Assembly (NCBI GenBank): GCA_050747525.1
Contig: JBOGOC010000107.1
Span: forward strand, 1-64,000
From: JBOGOC01 sp050747525
GTDB taxonomy: Bacteria > Acidobacteriota > Polarisedimenticolia > JACPZX01 > DASXTC01
Length of the DNA stretch: 64,000 nucleotides
Direction of reading: 5' to 3'
Shown here: piece by piece, positions 19,921 through 28,577 of the stretch
Numbering within the stretch: the first letter of the stretch is position 1
Layout: every line of letters starts with the position of its first letter
The notes under the pieces: model-generated
What the model was told of the DNA's origin: nothing
Seen by the model: only the letters and a program-made list of their open reading frames with translations
Databases searched by the model: none
Translations under genes and position numbers: made by a program

Positions 19921-22062
19921 ATGCCTACTTCGGTTACGATGCCCCTCATCCTGGTGGCCGACGACGAGCCGACAAACCGGAATCTCCTGAGAGACGCGCT
20001 CGAGCTGTCCGGCTTCGAGGTGGCCGAGGCGGCCGACGGGCGGGAGGCGGTGGACGTCTTCACCCGGCGCCGCCCGGATCTGATCGTGCTCGACGTGCGC
20101 ATGCCCCGCATGGACGGCTTTCAGGCCACCTCGGCCATCCGCGCCCACCCGGCCGGGCAGACCGTTCCCATCGTCATCCTGACCGCGTTCGACGACATGG
20201 AATCGATCAACCGCGCCTACGAATCGGGGGCCAGCGACTTCACGACCAAGCCCTTCAGCCTCATGGTGCTCACCAACCGGGTGCAGTACATGCTGCGAGC
20301 GAGGCAGGCGATGGACGACCTGAGGCGCAGCGAGGAGCGCCTGGCGCGGGCCCAGCGCAACGCCGGTCTGGGGCACTGGGACTGGCTTCCCGCTTCCGAC
20401 GAGCTGACCGTGTCGGACGAGTGCCGCCGCCTGCTGGAGGTGCCCGACGGGGCACCGGTGCTCCTGGAGGGTCTGCTGAGACGCCTGCATCCGGAGGACC
20501 GGACCGGCGCCCGCCACGCGCTCGATGCCGCGGCCGCCGGCGCTCCGACCGACGGCGTCGATCTGCGCCTGAGGCTGGAGGACGGCAGGACGCGCTACCT
20601 GCACCTCAAGGCGGTCGCGCGACTGGACGAGGACCGCGGTCCCGCGGGGGTCTCGGGGACCATGCTGGACATCACCGAGCGCAAGGAGTCCGAAGAGAGG
20701 ATCCGGTTCCTGGCGTTCTACGACGGCCTCACCGGGCTGCCCAACCGCACGCTGTTCCTCGAGCGGCTGCGCATCTCCATGGGGGCCGCGCGCCGCGAGA
20801 AGTGCTCGGTCGCCATCCTGTTCTGCGATCTGGATCGGTTCAAGCACGTCAACGACACCTATGGTCACAGCGTCGGGGATTCGCTGCTCAAAGAGGCCGC
20901 CGAGCGGCTGCGCACCGCGCTTCGCAGCAGCGACACGCTGGCCCGCATCGAATCGGATCGCCACGGAGACACGGTGGCGCGCCTGGGAGGAGACGAGTTC
21001 CTGGCGTCGGTGACCGGGATCCACCGCCCCAACGACGCGGCTCGCATCTCGCGACGCGTGCTGGCTTCCCTGGAGAAGCCGTTCCACGTGGAAGGCTACG
21101 AGCTGTTCGTCAGCGGCTCCATCGGCATCAGCATGTTTCCCCACGACGGCGAGGACCCCGAGACCCTGCTCAAATACGCCGACTCGGCCATGTACCAGGC
21201 CAAGCAGGCCGGGCGCAACGCCGCCCACTTCTACGATCACCGGCTTCACGAGAGCGCGGTGCGCAAGCTCTCGCTGGAGAACCGGCTGCGCCACGCGCTG
21301 GAGCGCGAGGAGCTGGTGGTGCACTTCCAGCCCATGGTGGACGTGGCGACGTCCAGCGTGGTGGGAGCGGAAGCCCTGGTGCGATGGGTTCATCCCGAGC
21401 GCGGGCTGCTCCCTCCCGGGGAGTTCATCGAGATCGCCGAGGAGACCGGCCTCATCGTGCCGATGGGAGAGTGGATCCTGCGCAACGCCCTGGCCGAGGC
21501 GAAGGCCTGGCAGGAGCAGGGGCACGGCGCCCTCCGCCTGTCGGTCAACCTGTCCGCCCGCCAGTTCAAGGAGCGGCAGCTGGCCAGCGTCATCGGCGAG
21601 GCGGTGAGGCAGGCGGGGATGCCCGCCGACCGGGTCGAGCTGGAGATCACCGAGAGCCTCCTCATGTACAACACGGAAGAAGCGGTGCGCATCCTCCAGG
21701 AGCTGCGCGAGCAGGGGCTGGGGATAGCTCTGGACGACTTCGGGACCGGCTACTCGTCGCTGTCGTACCTGCTGAAGTTTCCCATCAGCACGCTCAAGAT
21801 CGACCGTGTCTTCGTCAAGGAGATCTGCCTCGACCCGCGCAGCGCGGCCGTCACCCGCTCCATCGTGGCCATGGCGGGCGGCCTGGGCCTGTCGCTGGTG
21901 GCCGAAGGGGTGGAGACGCGGGAGCAGGCCGACGAGCTGAAGCGCAAGGGGTGCTGGCTCATGCAAGGATTCCTGTTCGGCAAGCCGATGCCGGCCGACG
22001 AGTTCCGCCGCATGCTGGAAAGCCGGCGCTCCGCCTCGGCAGGAGGCGCCGAAGGGGTGTGA
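19921..22062 (+). CDS. Response regulator with REC-PAS-GGDEF-EAL architecture (c-di-GMP turnover)
   Basis: Residues 1-130 are a receiver domain with acidic pair DDE, phospho-acceptor D58 (LDVRMPRMDG) and Lys in TKPF. Residues about 140-265 are PAS-like with a closing DITERKESEERI. The GGDEF domain has an intact GGDEF (356-360) and an upstream RHGD, spaced as an inhibitory I-site. The EAL domain starts EALVRW (484-486) and keeps EITES, LDDFGTGYSSLSYL, LKIDRVF and AEGVET, so synthase and phosphodiesterase sites are both complete. It would make or degrade c-di-GMP on signal from an unlinked histidine kinase. MPLIL at 19939 is an alternative start. Followed by the cysteine-synthase-like gene after 34 bases. 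Confidence 0.92.
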   Translation: MPTSVTMPLILVADDEPTNRNLLRDALELSGFEVAEAADGREAVDVFTRRRPDLIVLDVRMPRMDGFQATSAIRAHPAGQTVPIVILTAFDDMESINRAYESGASDFTTKPFSLMVLTNRVQYMLRARQAMDDLRRSEERLARAQRNAGLGHWDWLPASDELTVSDECRRLLEVPDGAPVLLEGLLRRLHPEDRTGARHALDAAAAGAPTDGVDLRLRLEDGRTRYLHLKAVARLDEDRGPAGVSGTMLDITERKESEERIRFLAFYDGLTGLPNRTLFLERLRISMGAARREKCSVAILFCDLDRFKHVNDTYGHSVGDSLLKEAAERLRTALRSSDTLARIESDRHGDTVARLGGDEFLASVTGIHRPNDAARISRRVLASLEKPFHVEGYELFVSGSIGISMFPHDGEDPETLLKYADSAMYQAKQAGRNAAHFYDHRLHESAVRKLSLENRLRHALEREELVVHFQPMVDVATSSVVGAEALVRWVHPERGLLPPGEFIEIAEETGLIVPMGEWILRNALAEAKAWQEQGHGALRLSVNLSARQFKERQLASVIGEAVRQAGMPADRVELEITESLLMYNTEEAVRILQELREQGLGIALDDFGTGYSSLSYLLKFPISTLKIDRVFVKEICLDPRSAAVTRSIVAMAGGLGLSLVAEGVETREQADELKRKGCWLMQGFLFGKPMPADEFRRMLESRRSASAGGAEGV

Positions 22063-22096
22063 GCGAAGCCGCGCGCCCGCGCTATACTTCGCCGCC

Positions 22097-23089
22097 GTGA
22101 ACGACCTGCGCGTCTACGATCGTCTCTCCGAAGCCGTGGGATGGACGCCTCTGGTCCGTCTCGACCGCGCGATGGGCCGGATCCCCGGGGAAGCTTTCGC
22201 CAAGATCGAGTTCATGAACCCCATGGGGAGCGTGAAGGATCGCATCGCCCGGCACATGATCCGCAAGGCCCTCGCGGACGGCTCGCTTCAGGCCGGCGAC
22301 GTGGTGGTGGAGAGCTCCTCGGGCAACACCGCCATGGGGCTGGCCATGATGGCGGTGCTCGAGGGGCTGCGCTGCCGCATGGTGGTGCGGCGACAGACCA
22401 GCCGCGAGAAGCTGGACTGCCTGCGGGCCATGGGGGTGGACCTGGTGCTGGTGGACGGCGACCTGCCGCCCGATCATCCCGAGAGCTACAACCAGATGGC
22501 GAAGCACGTGGCGCGGGAGACACCGCGCTCCTACTTCCCGGATCAGCACAACAACAGGGCCAACAGCGAGGCGCACTACCTGACGACGGGCCCCGAGATC
22601 TGGAGTCAGATGCAGGGACGCATCGACTACCTGGTGGCCGGCATGGGGACCGGTGGCACGATCTGCGGCGTGGCGCGCTACCTCAAGGAGCAGGACCCGC
22701 GCATCCAGGTGATCGCGGTGGACCCGGTGGGCTCGGTCTTCTTCGATCACTTCAAGAAGGGGCGCGCCGGCGTGCCCGGCAGGAGCCTGCTCGAGGGGCT
22801 TGGCGACGAAGAGGTGATCGGCTGTCCTCAGTGGGACCTGATCGACGACATGCTGCAGGTGAGCGACCGCGACGCCTTCCTGGCGGCGCGCGAGCTGGCG
22901 CGCACTGAGGCCATTCTGGGGGGAGGCTCCAGCGGGGCCGCGCTGTGGGGCGTGCGGCAATGGGCCAGAGGGCTCGACCGCCCCGCGCGCATCGTGACCG
23001 TGTTCCCCGATTCGGGAACGCGGTACCTGAGCACCATCTACAACGACGACTGGATGCGCGCGCATGGGTTCCTGGATGCCGGCGACTGA
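22097..23089 (+). CDS. PLP-dependent cysteine synthase / cystathionine beta-synthase-like enzyme
   Basis: The 330-residue protein is a fold-type II PLP enzyme. The Schiff-base lysine sits in NPMGSVKDRIA, the substrate loop is SSSGNTAMG, the phosphate-binding loop is GMGTGGTICG, and the C-terminal pyridine-N serine region is present (VFPDSGTRYL). It likely makes cysteine from O-acetyl- or O-phosphoserine, or condenses serine with homocysteine; the choice cannot be made by eye. GTG 22097 is the start. Its 3' end overlaps the start of the DUF2891 gene. Confidence 0.88.
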   Translation: MNDLRVYDRLSEAVGWTPLVRLDRAMGRIPGEAFAKIEFMNPMGSVKDRIARHMIRKALADGSLQAGDVVVESSSGNTAMGLAMMAVLEGLRCRMVVRRQTSREKLDCLRAMGVDLVLVDGDLPPDHPESYNQMAKHVARETPRSYFPDQHNNRANSEAHYLTTGPEIWSQMQGRIDYLVAGMGTGGTICGVARYLKEQDPRIQVIAVDPVGSVFFDHFKKGRAGVPGRSLLEGLGDEEVIGCPQWDLIDDMLQVSDRDAFLAARELARTEAILGGGSSGAALWGVRQWARGLDRPARIVTVFPDSGTRYLSTIYNDDWMRAHGFLDAGD

Positions 23090-24200
23090 GCTGCTCGGGA
23101 TCACGATGAGCATCATGATGGCCGCAGGCACGGGCGGGCTGGACGAAGCCGCCGCGGGCCGGTTCGCTCGCCTGGCGCTCGACTGCGTGCATCGCGAGTA
23201 TCCCAACAAGATCGCGCACGTCATGCAGTCCGACACCGACGCCCGCCCTCCGCGCGAGCTGACCCCGGTCTTCTACGGCTGCTACGACTGGCACTCCGCG
23301 GTGCACGGGCACTGGCTGCTGGTGCGGCTGGCACGCACCTTCCCCAAGGCTCCGTTCGCGAAGCCCGCGCTGGAGGCGGTGGGGCGCAGCATCGCTCCCG
23401 AGGCGGTGGCGGCCGAGGTGCGCTATCTCGAGGGGCCGGGGCGCGCGTCTTTCGAGAGGCCCTACGGCCTTGCCTGGCTGCTTCAGCTCTGCGCCGAGCT
23501 GCGCGAGTGGGACGACCCGCGGGCCCGGGAATGGGCCGCCACGCTGGCCCCTCTCGAGCAGGCCGCGCGCGCGAAGCTCGTGGCGTGGCTTCCCAAGCTG
23601 TCGTGGCCCATCCGCGAAGGGGAGCACGATCAGACCGCGTTCTCCTTCGGGTTGATCCTGGACTGGGCCCGGATCGCGAAAGACGCGGACATGGAAAGGC
23701 TGCTGGCCGATCGCATCAACGCTTTCTACCGGCCCGACCGGGCTGCGCCGCTGTCGTACGAGCCATCGGGACAGGACTTCCTGTCGCCTGTGCTCGCCGA
23801 GGCCGACCTGATGCGCCGCGTGCTGGACAAGGCCGCGTTCGCCGCGTGGCTGGCGGCGTTTCTCCCCGACATCCCGCGTGACGGCTCGGGTGCGTGGCTG
23901 AAGCCGGCGGTGGTGACCGACCCCACCGATCCGAAGCTGGCTCACCTGGACGGGCTGAACCTGAGCCGCGCCTGGATGCTGGAAGGGATCGCCTCGGGGC
24001 TGGCCGGCACGGACCCCCGGCTCCCGGCGGTCCTGGCGGCCGCGGCGCGCCATCGCGAGGCCGGGCTCGCCGCGGTGACCGGCGAGCATTACGAAGGCGG
24101 GCATTGGCTGGGGAGCTTCGCGACCTACCTGGTCACGGGACGGGGCCTGTCTACAACCACGACGTCCAGCCCGCGCGGGCCAGGAACGGGCTCCCGATGA
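23076..24200 (+). CDS. DUF2891 family protein
   Basis: The body matches the DUF2891 family: LDCVHREYPNKIAHVM near the start, FYGCYDWHSAVHGHW, a helix-rich middle, and EGEHDQTAFSFGL and HYEGGHWLGSFATYL near the end. The His-rich conserved motifs suggest an alpha/alpha-barrel with a metal or sugar site; the biochemical role is not known to me. ATG 23076 overlaps the previous stop; 23064 and 23106 are possible starts. The last about 20 residues are Ser/Thr/Gly-rich, lie beyond the family's usual end and overlap the patatin gene by 50 bases, so the original stop may have been lost. Confidence 0.8.
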   Translation: MPATELLGITMSIMMAAGTGGLDEAAAGRFARLALDCVHREYPNKIAHVMQSDTDARPPRELTPVFYGCYDWHSAVHGHWLLVRLARTFPKAPFAKPALEAVGRSIAPEAVAAEVRYLEGPGRASFERPYGLAWLLQLCAELREWDDPRAREWAATLAPLEQAARAKLVAWLPKLSWPIREGEHDQTAFSFGLILDWARIAKDADMERLLADRINAFYRPDRAAPLSYEPSGQDFLSPVLAEADLMRRVLDKAAFAAWLAAFLPDIPRDGSGAWLKPAVVTDPTDPKLAHLDGLNLSRAWMLEGIASGLAGTDPRLPAVLAAAARHREAGLAAVTGEHYEGGHWLGSFATYLVTGRGLSTTTTSSPRGPGTGSR

Positions 24201-26394
24201 AGAAGTAGACCTCGCCTTCCCCACCTTCGGCCAGTCCGTAGCCGAGATAGACGGGAATCGCGCGCGTGTCCACGCCGAAGAAGACCAGCCCCGAGAAGAC
24301 CAGGTCGCTCCAGTCCACGTCGTCCGCGTCGGGCCAGGTGTTGCCCGCCTGCAGCACGGCGCCCGCGTACAGGCGTCCGAACGGCCCGAGCTGTCCCAGC
24401 TTCCAGTAGTCGCCCAGGCTGACCAGCGCGGCCACGTCGCCGCGCAGCCGGCCGCGCTTGAAGCCCGACAGTCTCAGAAACCCTCCCAGGGTGAACTGAT
24501 CGTCGATGGGGATATCGGACCCCAGGTCGCTGCCCACCTCCAGGCCGGCCAGAACGGTGTCGCGGCCGACCGTCCAGGCGTGCAGAGTCGAGAAAGAGAC
24601 CTTCTCGTACTCGTCGGTGGCTCCCAGGCCTTCACGGGAGAAGATCGCCTGCGCCAGCATCTGGAACCCGCGCGTTGGAAAGAAGACGTTGTCCAGCTGA
24701 TCCAGAGCGGCCCGGAACCGGAATGCCCCGATCTGGCGCGAGTAGGGCACGAAATCCGAAGTGGTTTCGGTCCCGAAATGCGCGCGCCCGGCCACGACCC
24801 CCAGCCGGATCTCGCCCCAGTTGCGCAGCACCGCACCGAGGTCCAGCCCTCCCTGCCATCTCTTCTCGTCGGCCACTTCGAGCATCTCGCCCGGCGGCAG
24901 GAAGGTCATTCCCTGCTCTTTGCCGACCAGCCCGCTGGGCGCGACGAACCAGAATCCGGTCGGCTCGAGCGGCTGGAAGAACTCCCCGGTGATCGCCGTG
25001 GGAGTGCCGAGGGACCCGATCACCTTCAGCTCGGCCCCCAGCTTGTTCACGTGAGCCCGCCGGTAGTATCCCAGCAGACGCACGTCGGCGTCGCCCTCGA
25101 AGTTGGTCTCCATCCCCATGCCGAACTTCAGGTACCCGGGGCCCCACGACTTCTGCTGCGCGTCCACGATGAGGCGCTCGCGCCCGTCGACCTCCTCGAG
25201 GTCGAATCCGACCGACTGGAACTCGCCCAGCATGTGGATCCGGTCGAGATCCTCGCGCAGGGTGTCAAGATCCAGCGGCTGCCCGGGCTTCGTCTCCATG
25301 CGCTCGGTCACCACCTTGGGGGACAGGGCGGTCACGCCGCGGACCTCGATCTCGTCCACGATCACCGACGGCGTCAAAGTCCACTGATCGCGCCGCTGTC
25401 TTGACAGGAACGCCTTGTACTCGTCCTCGGACACCGAGAAGGCTCGCAGCTGCTCGGTGGCCTGGCGGGCCGCTTCTTCTCCGGCGGCGATCGACTCGCC
25501 CAGCTTCTGGAAGCTCCCTGATCCGATGTCCTTCAGGTCGGGTGTGATCAGCAGGTCGCGCGGCCCCAGCGAGGCGCGCTGGGCTATGACGGTCAGCTCC
25601 GACATCACCGACAGCGTCTGGTTCAGGACCCCCACGGCCGAGAGCTTCTCGAGGTCGGTTTCCGGGGGCGTGCCGACGTCGATGGCGATGATCCTCACAC
25701 CGGAGCCTGGAAGTATGGAACGCGCCACGTCGACGGGAAGGTTGTCGGCGATCCCACCGTCCACCAGGGTACGGCCGTCAATCACCACGGGCGTGAAGAA
25801 GGCCGGCAGCGCCATGCTGGCCCGCATGGCGCGGGCCAGGTCTCCCCGGTCGAGCACCACCGCCTTGCCGGTGGCCAGATCGGCGGCGACGGCGCGATAG
25901 GGGATCTTCAGCTCGTCGAACGACCTCGCCCCCACCGCCTCGACCGTGAGGCCCTGGAAGATGAAGTCGATCTTGGTCCCGAGGAACACCCCCGACTTGG
26001 TCTGCATGCCTCCGGGTCCGATGCCGATCTCCATGGGGAAGAAGGCGAACCGGTCGTCCTCCTTGCGGCGAAAGGAGATGCGCCGCCGCTCGGGCCTGTC
26101 GTTGAGGATGTCCTCCCAGTTCATCCCCTGGATGATGGCCGACATCTGATCGGGGGAGTAGCCGAGGGCATAGAGGGCGCCGACGATCGACCCGATGCTG
26201 GTGCCGGCGATGCAGTCCACCGGAATCCGCAGCTCCTCCAGCACCTTGATGGCGCCCACGTGGGCGCCCCCGCGGGCGCCGCCCCCGGCCAGGGCCAGGC
26301 AGATCTTCTCGCGCTGCGGTTGAGCCACGGGCGCGGAGGCCGGCATGGCACCCAGCAGCAGCAGGGTCCAAATGAAGCGCGGTCGTCGTGGCAT
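24151..26394 (-). CDS. Patatin-like phospholipase with POTRA and outer-membrane barrel (type Vd autotransporter, PlpD-like)
   Basis: A signal peptide (FIWTLLLLGAMPASA) precedes a patatin domain (residues about 30-300): oxyanion loop GGGARGG, nucleophile GTSIGS (Ser 66) and catalytic Asp 212 in DGGIAD. Residues about 345-425 are a single POTRA-like unit (SVIVDEIEVRGVTALSPKVV), and the remaining about 320 residues are a 16-strand-type barrel of the surface-antigen family. This is the order seen in PlpD, where the barrel exports the lipase to the surface. ATG 26394 gives the leader; longer frames are open to 26499. It would cleave phospholipid acyl chains. Divergent from the envelope operon at 26570. 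Confidence 0.93.
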   Translation of the reverse strand: MPRRPRFIWTLLLLGAMPASAPVAQPQREKICLALAGGGARGGAHVGAIKVLEELRIPVDCIAGTSIGSIVGALYALGYSPDQMSAIIQGMNWEDILNDRPERRRISFRRKEDDRFAFFPMEIGIGPGGMQTKSGVFLGTKIDFIFQGLTVEAVGARSFDELKIPYRAVAADLATGKAVVLDRGDLARAMRASMALPAFFTPVVIDGRTLVDGGIADNLPVDVARSILPGSGVRIIAIDVGTPPETDLEKLSAVGVLNQTLSVMSELTVIAQRASLGPRDLLITPDLKDIGSGSFQKLGESIAAGEEAARQATEQLRAFSVSEDEYKAFLSRQRRDQWTLTPSVIVDEIEVRGVTALSPKVVTERMETKPGQPLDLDTLREDLDRIHMLGEFQSVGFDLEEVDGRERLIVDAQQKSWGPGYLKFGMGMETNFEGDADVRLLGYYRRAHVNKLGAELKVIGSLGTPTAITGEFFQPLEPTGFWFVAPSGLVGKEQGMTFLPPGEMLEVADEKRWQGGLDLGAVLRNWGEIRLGVVAGRAHFGTETTSDFVPYSRQIGAFRFRAALDQLDNVFFPTRGFQMLAQAIFSREGLGATDEYEKVSFSTLHAWTVGRDTVLAGLEVGSDLGSDIPIDDQFTLGGFLRLSGFKRGRLRGDVAALVSLGDYWKLGQLGPFGRLYAGAVLQAGNTWPDADDVDWSDLVFSGLVFFGVDTRAIPVYLGYGLAEGGEGEVYFFIGSPFLARAGWTSWL

Positions 26395-26440
26395 TTGGAG
26401 GGAACCCTGGCCGGGCGCACAGGCACCCGAGCGGCCGCCG

Positions 26441-26449
26441 ACTATAGCA
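26441..26449 (-). promoter_or_regulatory. Extended -10 element for the patatin gene
   Basis: The minus strand reads TGCTATAGT, an extended -10 box, 47 bases upstream of ATG 26394. A clear -35 hexamer is not seen, as is usual for extended -10 promoters. Confidence 0.45.
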
Positions 26450-26461
26450 TTTGCCGATTGC

Positions 26462-26491
26462 TTGACGGAGTAAACAAAGCATGGGTAGACT
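26462..26491 (+). promoter_or_regulatory. Promoter of the envelope operon
   Basis: TTGACG (26462-26467) and TAGACT (26486-26491), 18 bases apart, lie about 80 bases before ATG 26570 and back to back with the patatin promoter. Confidence 0.55.
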
Positions 26492-26569
26492 GCCGTCATT
26501 GCAACGGCGCATCCCCGACATCAGCGATCCAATCCGCCGCTTTTTCTTGGCCCTGGCCAGGAGGGTTTC

Positions 26570-27049
26570 ATGAAGGCTCGCACCGTCGCTTTGACGCTCT
26601 TCCTGTGCATCTCACCGGCCTGGGCTGCCGGCTCGACCATGGATCGCTACGTGGAGCTGCTGCGCTCCGACGTGAAGGCCGAGAAGACAGCCGTGCTGAC
26701 CGAGGCCCTGGCACTCACGGACGCCGAAGGAAAGGTCTTCTGGCCCATCTACCGCGAATATGACCTGGAGCTGAGCAAGTGGGGCGACGCCCGCTTCGAG
26801 CTTCTCAAGCAGTACGCGAAGGCCTACGAGCTGGGAACCGTCTCGGACACGCTGGCCGACGACCTGGCCACCCGGTGGTTCAAGCTCTCGCGCGAGCGCC
26901 TCGACCTGCTCGACAAGTACCACAAGAAGATTTCCAAGGCTGTCTCTCCCATGCGGGCCGCCCAGTTCGTGCAGGCGGAGAACCAGATCGGCCTGCTCAT
27001 CGATCTGAACATCGCTTCGGAAGTCCCGTTCATCGAGAAGAGCAAGTAA
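26570..27049 (+). CDS. Exported helical protein, unknown function (Spy/CpxP-like in general form)
   Basis: AGGAGG precedes ATG 26570. The 159-residue product has a signal peptide (LFLCISPAWAAG) and is otherwise helical and charged (AEKTAVLTEALALTDAEGKVF, then RLDLLDKYHKKISKAVSPMR). Overall it resembles small periplasmic helical proteins with an LTxxE/Q type motif such as Spy, but I cannot claim homology. It is the first gene of the envelope operon, 52 bases before an outer-membrane protein gene. A chaperone-like role for the barrel proteins is only a guess. Confidence 0.7.
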   Translation: MKARTVALTLFLCISPAWAAGSTMDRYVELLRSDVKAEKTAVLTEALALTDAEGKVFWPIYREYDLELSKWGDARFELLKQYAKAYELGTVSDTLADDLATRWFKLSRERLDLLDKYHKKISKAVSPMRAAQFVQAENQIGLLIDLNIASEVPFIEKSK

Positions 27050-27064
27050 CCCGGCCACAGGAAC

Positions 27065-27083
27065 GCCGCGCCCGAAGCGCGGC
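27065..27083 (+). terminator. Intergenic hairpin inside the envelope operon
   Basis: GCCGCGC-CCGAA-GCGCGGC forms a 7-bp stem between the helical protein and the first barrel gene, with no U-tract. It may attenuate or stabilise the transcript. Confidence 0.4.
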
Positions 27084-27101
27084 CCATGAAGAGGAGACAA
27101 C

Positions 27102-27716
27102 ATGAGGGTTGTCAGGTTCGGCTCCATCCTGCTGTTGGCCCTGCTGGCCGTCACCACTCTGGCGCCGGCGGCGGAGTTCGAGCTGACGCCGTTCTACGGA
27201 TACCGGATAGGAGGAGAGCTGGACGACGTGGACATCAGCGCGGACGACTCCGCAAGCTACGGCGTCACCTTCGGCGTGTCCCTCAACGAGATCCATCAGA
27301 TCGAGTTTCTCTGGAGCCACCAGGGGACCGAGGTGGACCTCGACGACTTCCAGATCCAGCAGCAGGAGATCACCTTGGACGTGGATCTGGATCACTACCA
27401 GGTGGGCTGGCTGCTGCAGGGCGGCGCGGATGACGACGTGAAGCCCTACTTCAGTCTCCATCTGGGGATCCTGGACATCTCGCCCGAGGGTATCGACAGC
27501 GAATCGTACTTTTCCTGGAGCCTGGGCGGCGGAGCCAAGATCTTCATGAACGACACCATCGGCTTCAGGCTGGCGGCCCGCTGGGCGATCACGCTGGTCG
27601 ACACCGACAACGCCTACTACTGCGACTGGTACGGATTCTGCTACTCGGGAACGGACGCCGACTACTTCAACCAGACGGAATTCTCCGCGGGCCTGATCTT
27701 CAGATTCGGGAACTAG
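27102..27716 (+). CDS. Outer-membrane beta-barrel protein, 204 aa
   Basis: GAGGAGA precedes ATG 27102. The signal peptide ends near LAPAAE; the mature 180 residues alternate polar and aromatic/hydrophobic residues (FELTPFYGYRIGGEL, HYQVGWLLQGG) and finish FSAGLIFRFGN, with the terminal Phe typical of BAM substrates. Size suggests an 8-strand barrel of the OmpA/OmpW-like class. There is no periplasmic domain. Second gene of the envelope operon; the next gene begins 21 bases later. Confidence 0.75.
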   Translation: MRVVRFGSILLLALLAVTTLAPAAEFELTPFYGYRIGGELDDVDISADDSASYGVTFGVSLNEIHQIEFLWSHQGTEVDLDDFQIQQQEITLDVDLDHYQVGWLLQGGADDDVKPYFSLHLGILDISPEGIDSESYFSWSLGGGAKIFMNDTIGFRLAARWAITLVDTDNAYYCDWYGFCYSGTDADYFNQTEFSAGLIFRFGN

Positions 27717-27737
27717 TATTCCAATGAGGCGGACCCT

Positions 27738-28577
27738 ATGCGACGAATCCTGACAGCAAGCCTGTTCGCGGCGCTGGCGTGGATCCCGGCAGGCGCCCGG
27801 GCGGAGATGCCCGGAGATGTGCCCGACAGGTGGCGCATCGACCTGGGCGGCATGGCCAGCTCCTCGACCACCCAGGCGTCGGTGACCTCAACCGATGCGG
27901 GGTTCGGACTCAGTGTCAATCTCGAGGATGTTTTCGACATGCCCGAGTCGCGGAGCGTCGTGCGGTTCGCGGGGTCCTGGCATTTCACGAAGCGGCAGTA
28001 CCTGGACTTCGGTCAACTGTCGATCAGCCGCACCGGCATCAAATCCATAGAGGAGGATGTCGACTGGGGCCGTTTCGAGTTCGACGCCGGAGCGGAGGTC
28101 ACGTCGACCTTCGATGCCGACTTCCCCTACCTGGCGTGGCGCTGGGACTTCCTGCAGGATCCGCGAGTGCACATCTCCGGGTCGGTGGGGATCATCTATC
28201 TGGGGGTCGAGGCGAGCCTGGAGGCGACGGGCGGCGTCACCGACCCCAATGGGGTTCCCATCACCCGCACCGTCAATGAAGAAGCCTCCGTCCAGTTCCC
28301 GGTGCCGCAGATCGGCCTTCAGGTCGACTGGGCGGTTGGCAAGAGGGTCCTGATCAAATTGTACTCGCGCCTCATCTACGTCGACTTCGCGGACATCCGT
28401 GGGGCCGTCGGCGAGCAGGCGATCCGCTTCTACTGGTATTTCTCCCGGCACGTCGGGTTCGCCGTCGGGCTCGAGACGGCGCGCATCGACCTGAAGGAGT
28501 ACGTCAGCGGCGACACCAAGTCCAAGTTCGATTACAACGTGTCCGGATTGACGTTCTACATCGCCACGGCATTCTGA
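27738..28577 (+). CDS. Outer-membrane beta-barrel protein, 279 aa
   Basis: The signal peptide ends near GARAEM. The mature protein is strand-rich, with alternating patterns (RWRIDLGGMASSSTTQ, RFEFDAGAEVTSTFDADFPYL) and a C-terminal LTFYIATAF that ends in Phe, as in barrel proteins recognised by BAM. I do not recognise a specific family. Its TGA directly abuts the GTG start of the arylsulfatase, so the two are almost certainly co-translated. Confidence 0.72.
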   Translation: MRRILTASLFAALAWIPAGARAEMPGDVPDRWRIDLGGMASSSTTQASVTSTDAGFGLSVNLEDVFDMPESRSVVRFAGSWHFTKRQYLDFGQLSISRTGIKSIEEDVDWGRFEFDAGAEVTSTFDADFPYLAWRWDFLQDPRVHISGSVGIIYLGVEASLEATGGVTDPNGVPITRTVNEEASVQFPVPQIGLQVDWAVGKRVLIKLYSRLIYVDFADIRGAVGEQAIRFYWYFSRHVGFAVGLETARIDLKEYVSGDTKSKFDYNVSGLTFYIATAF

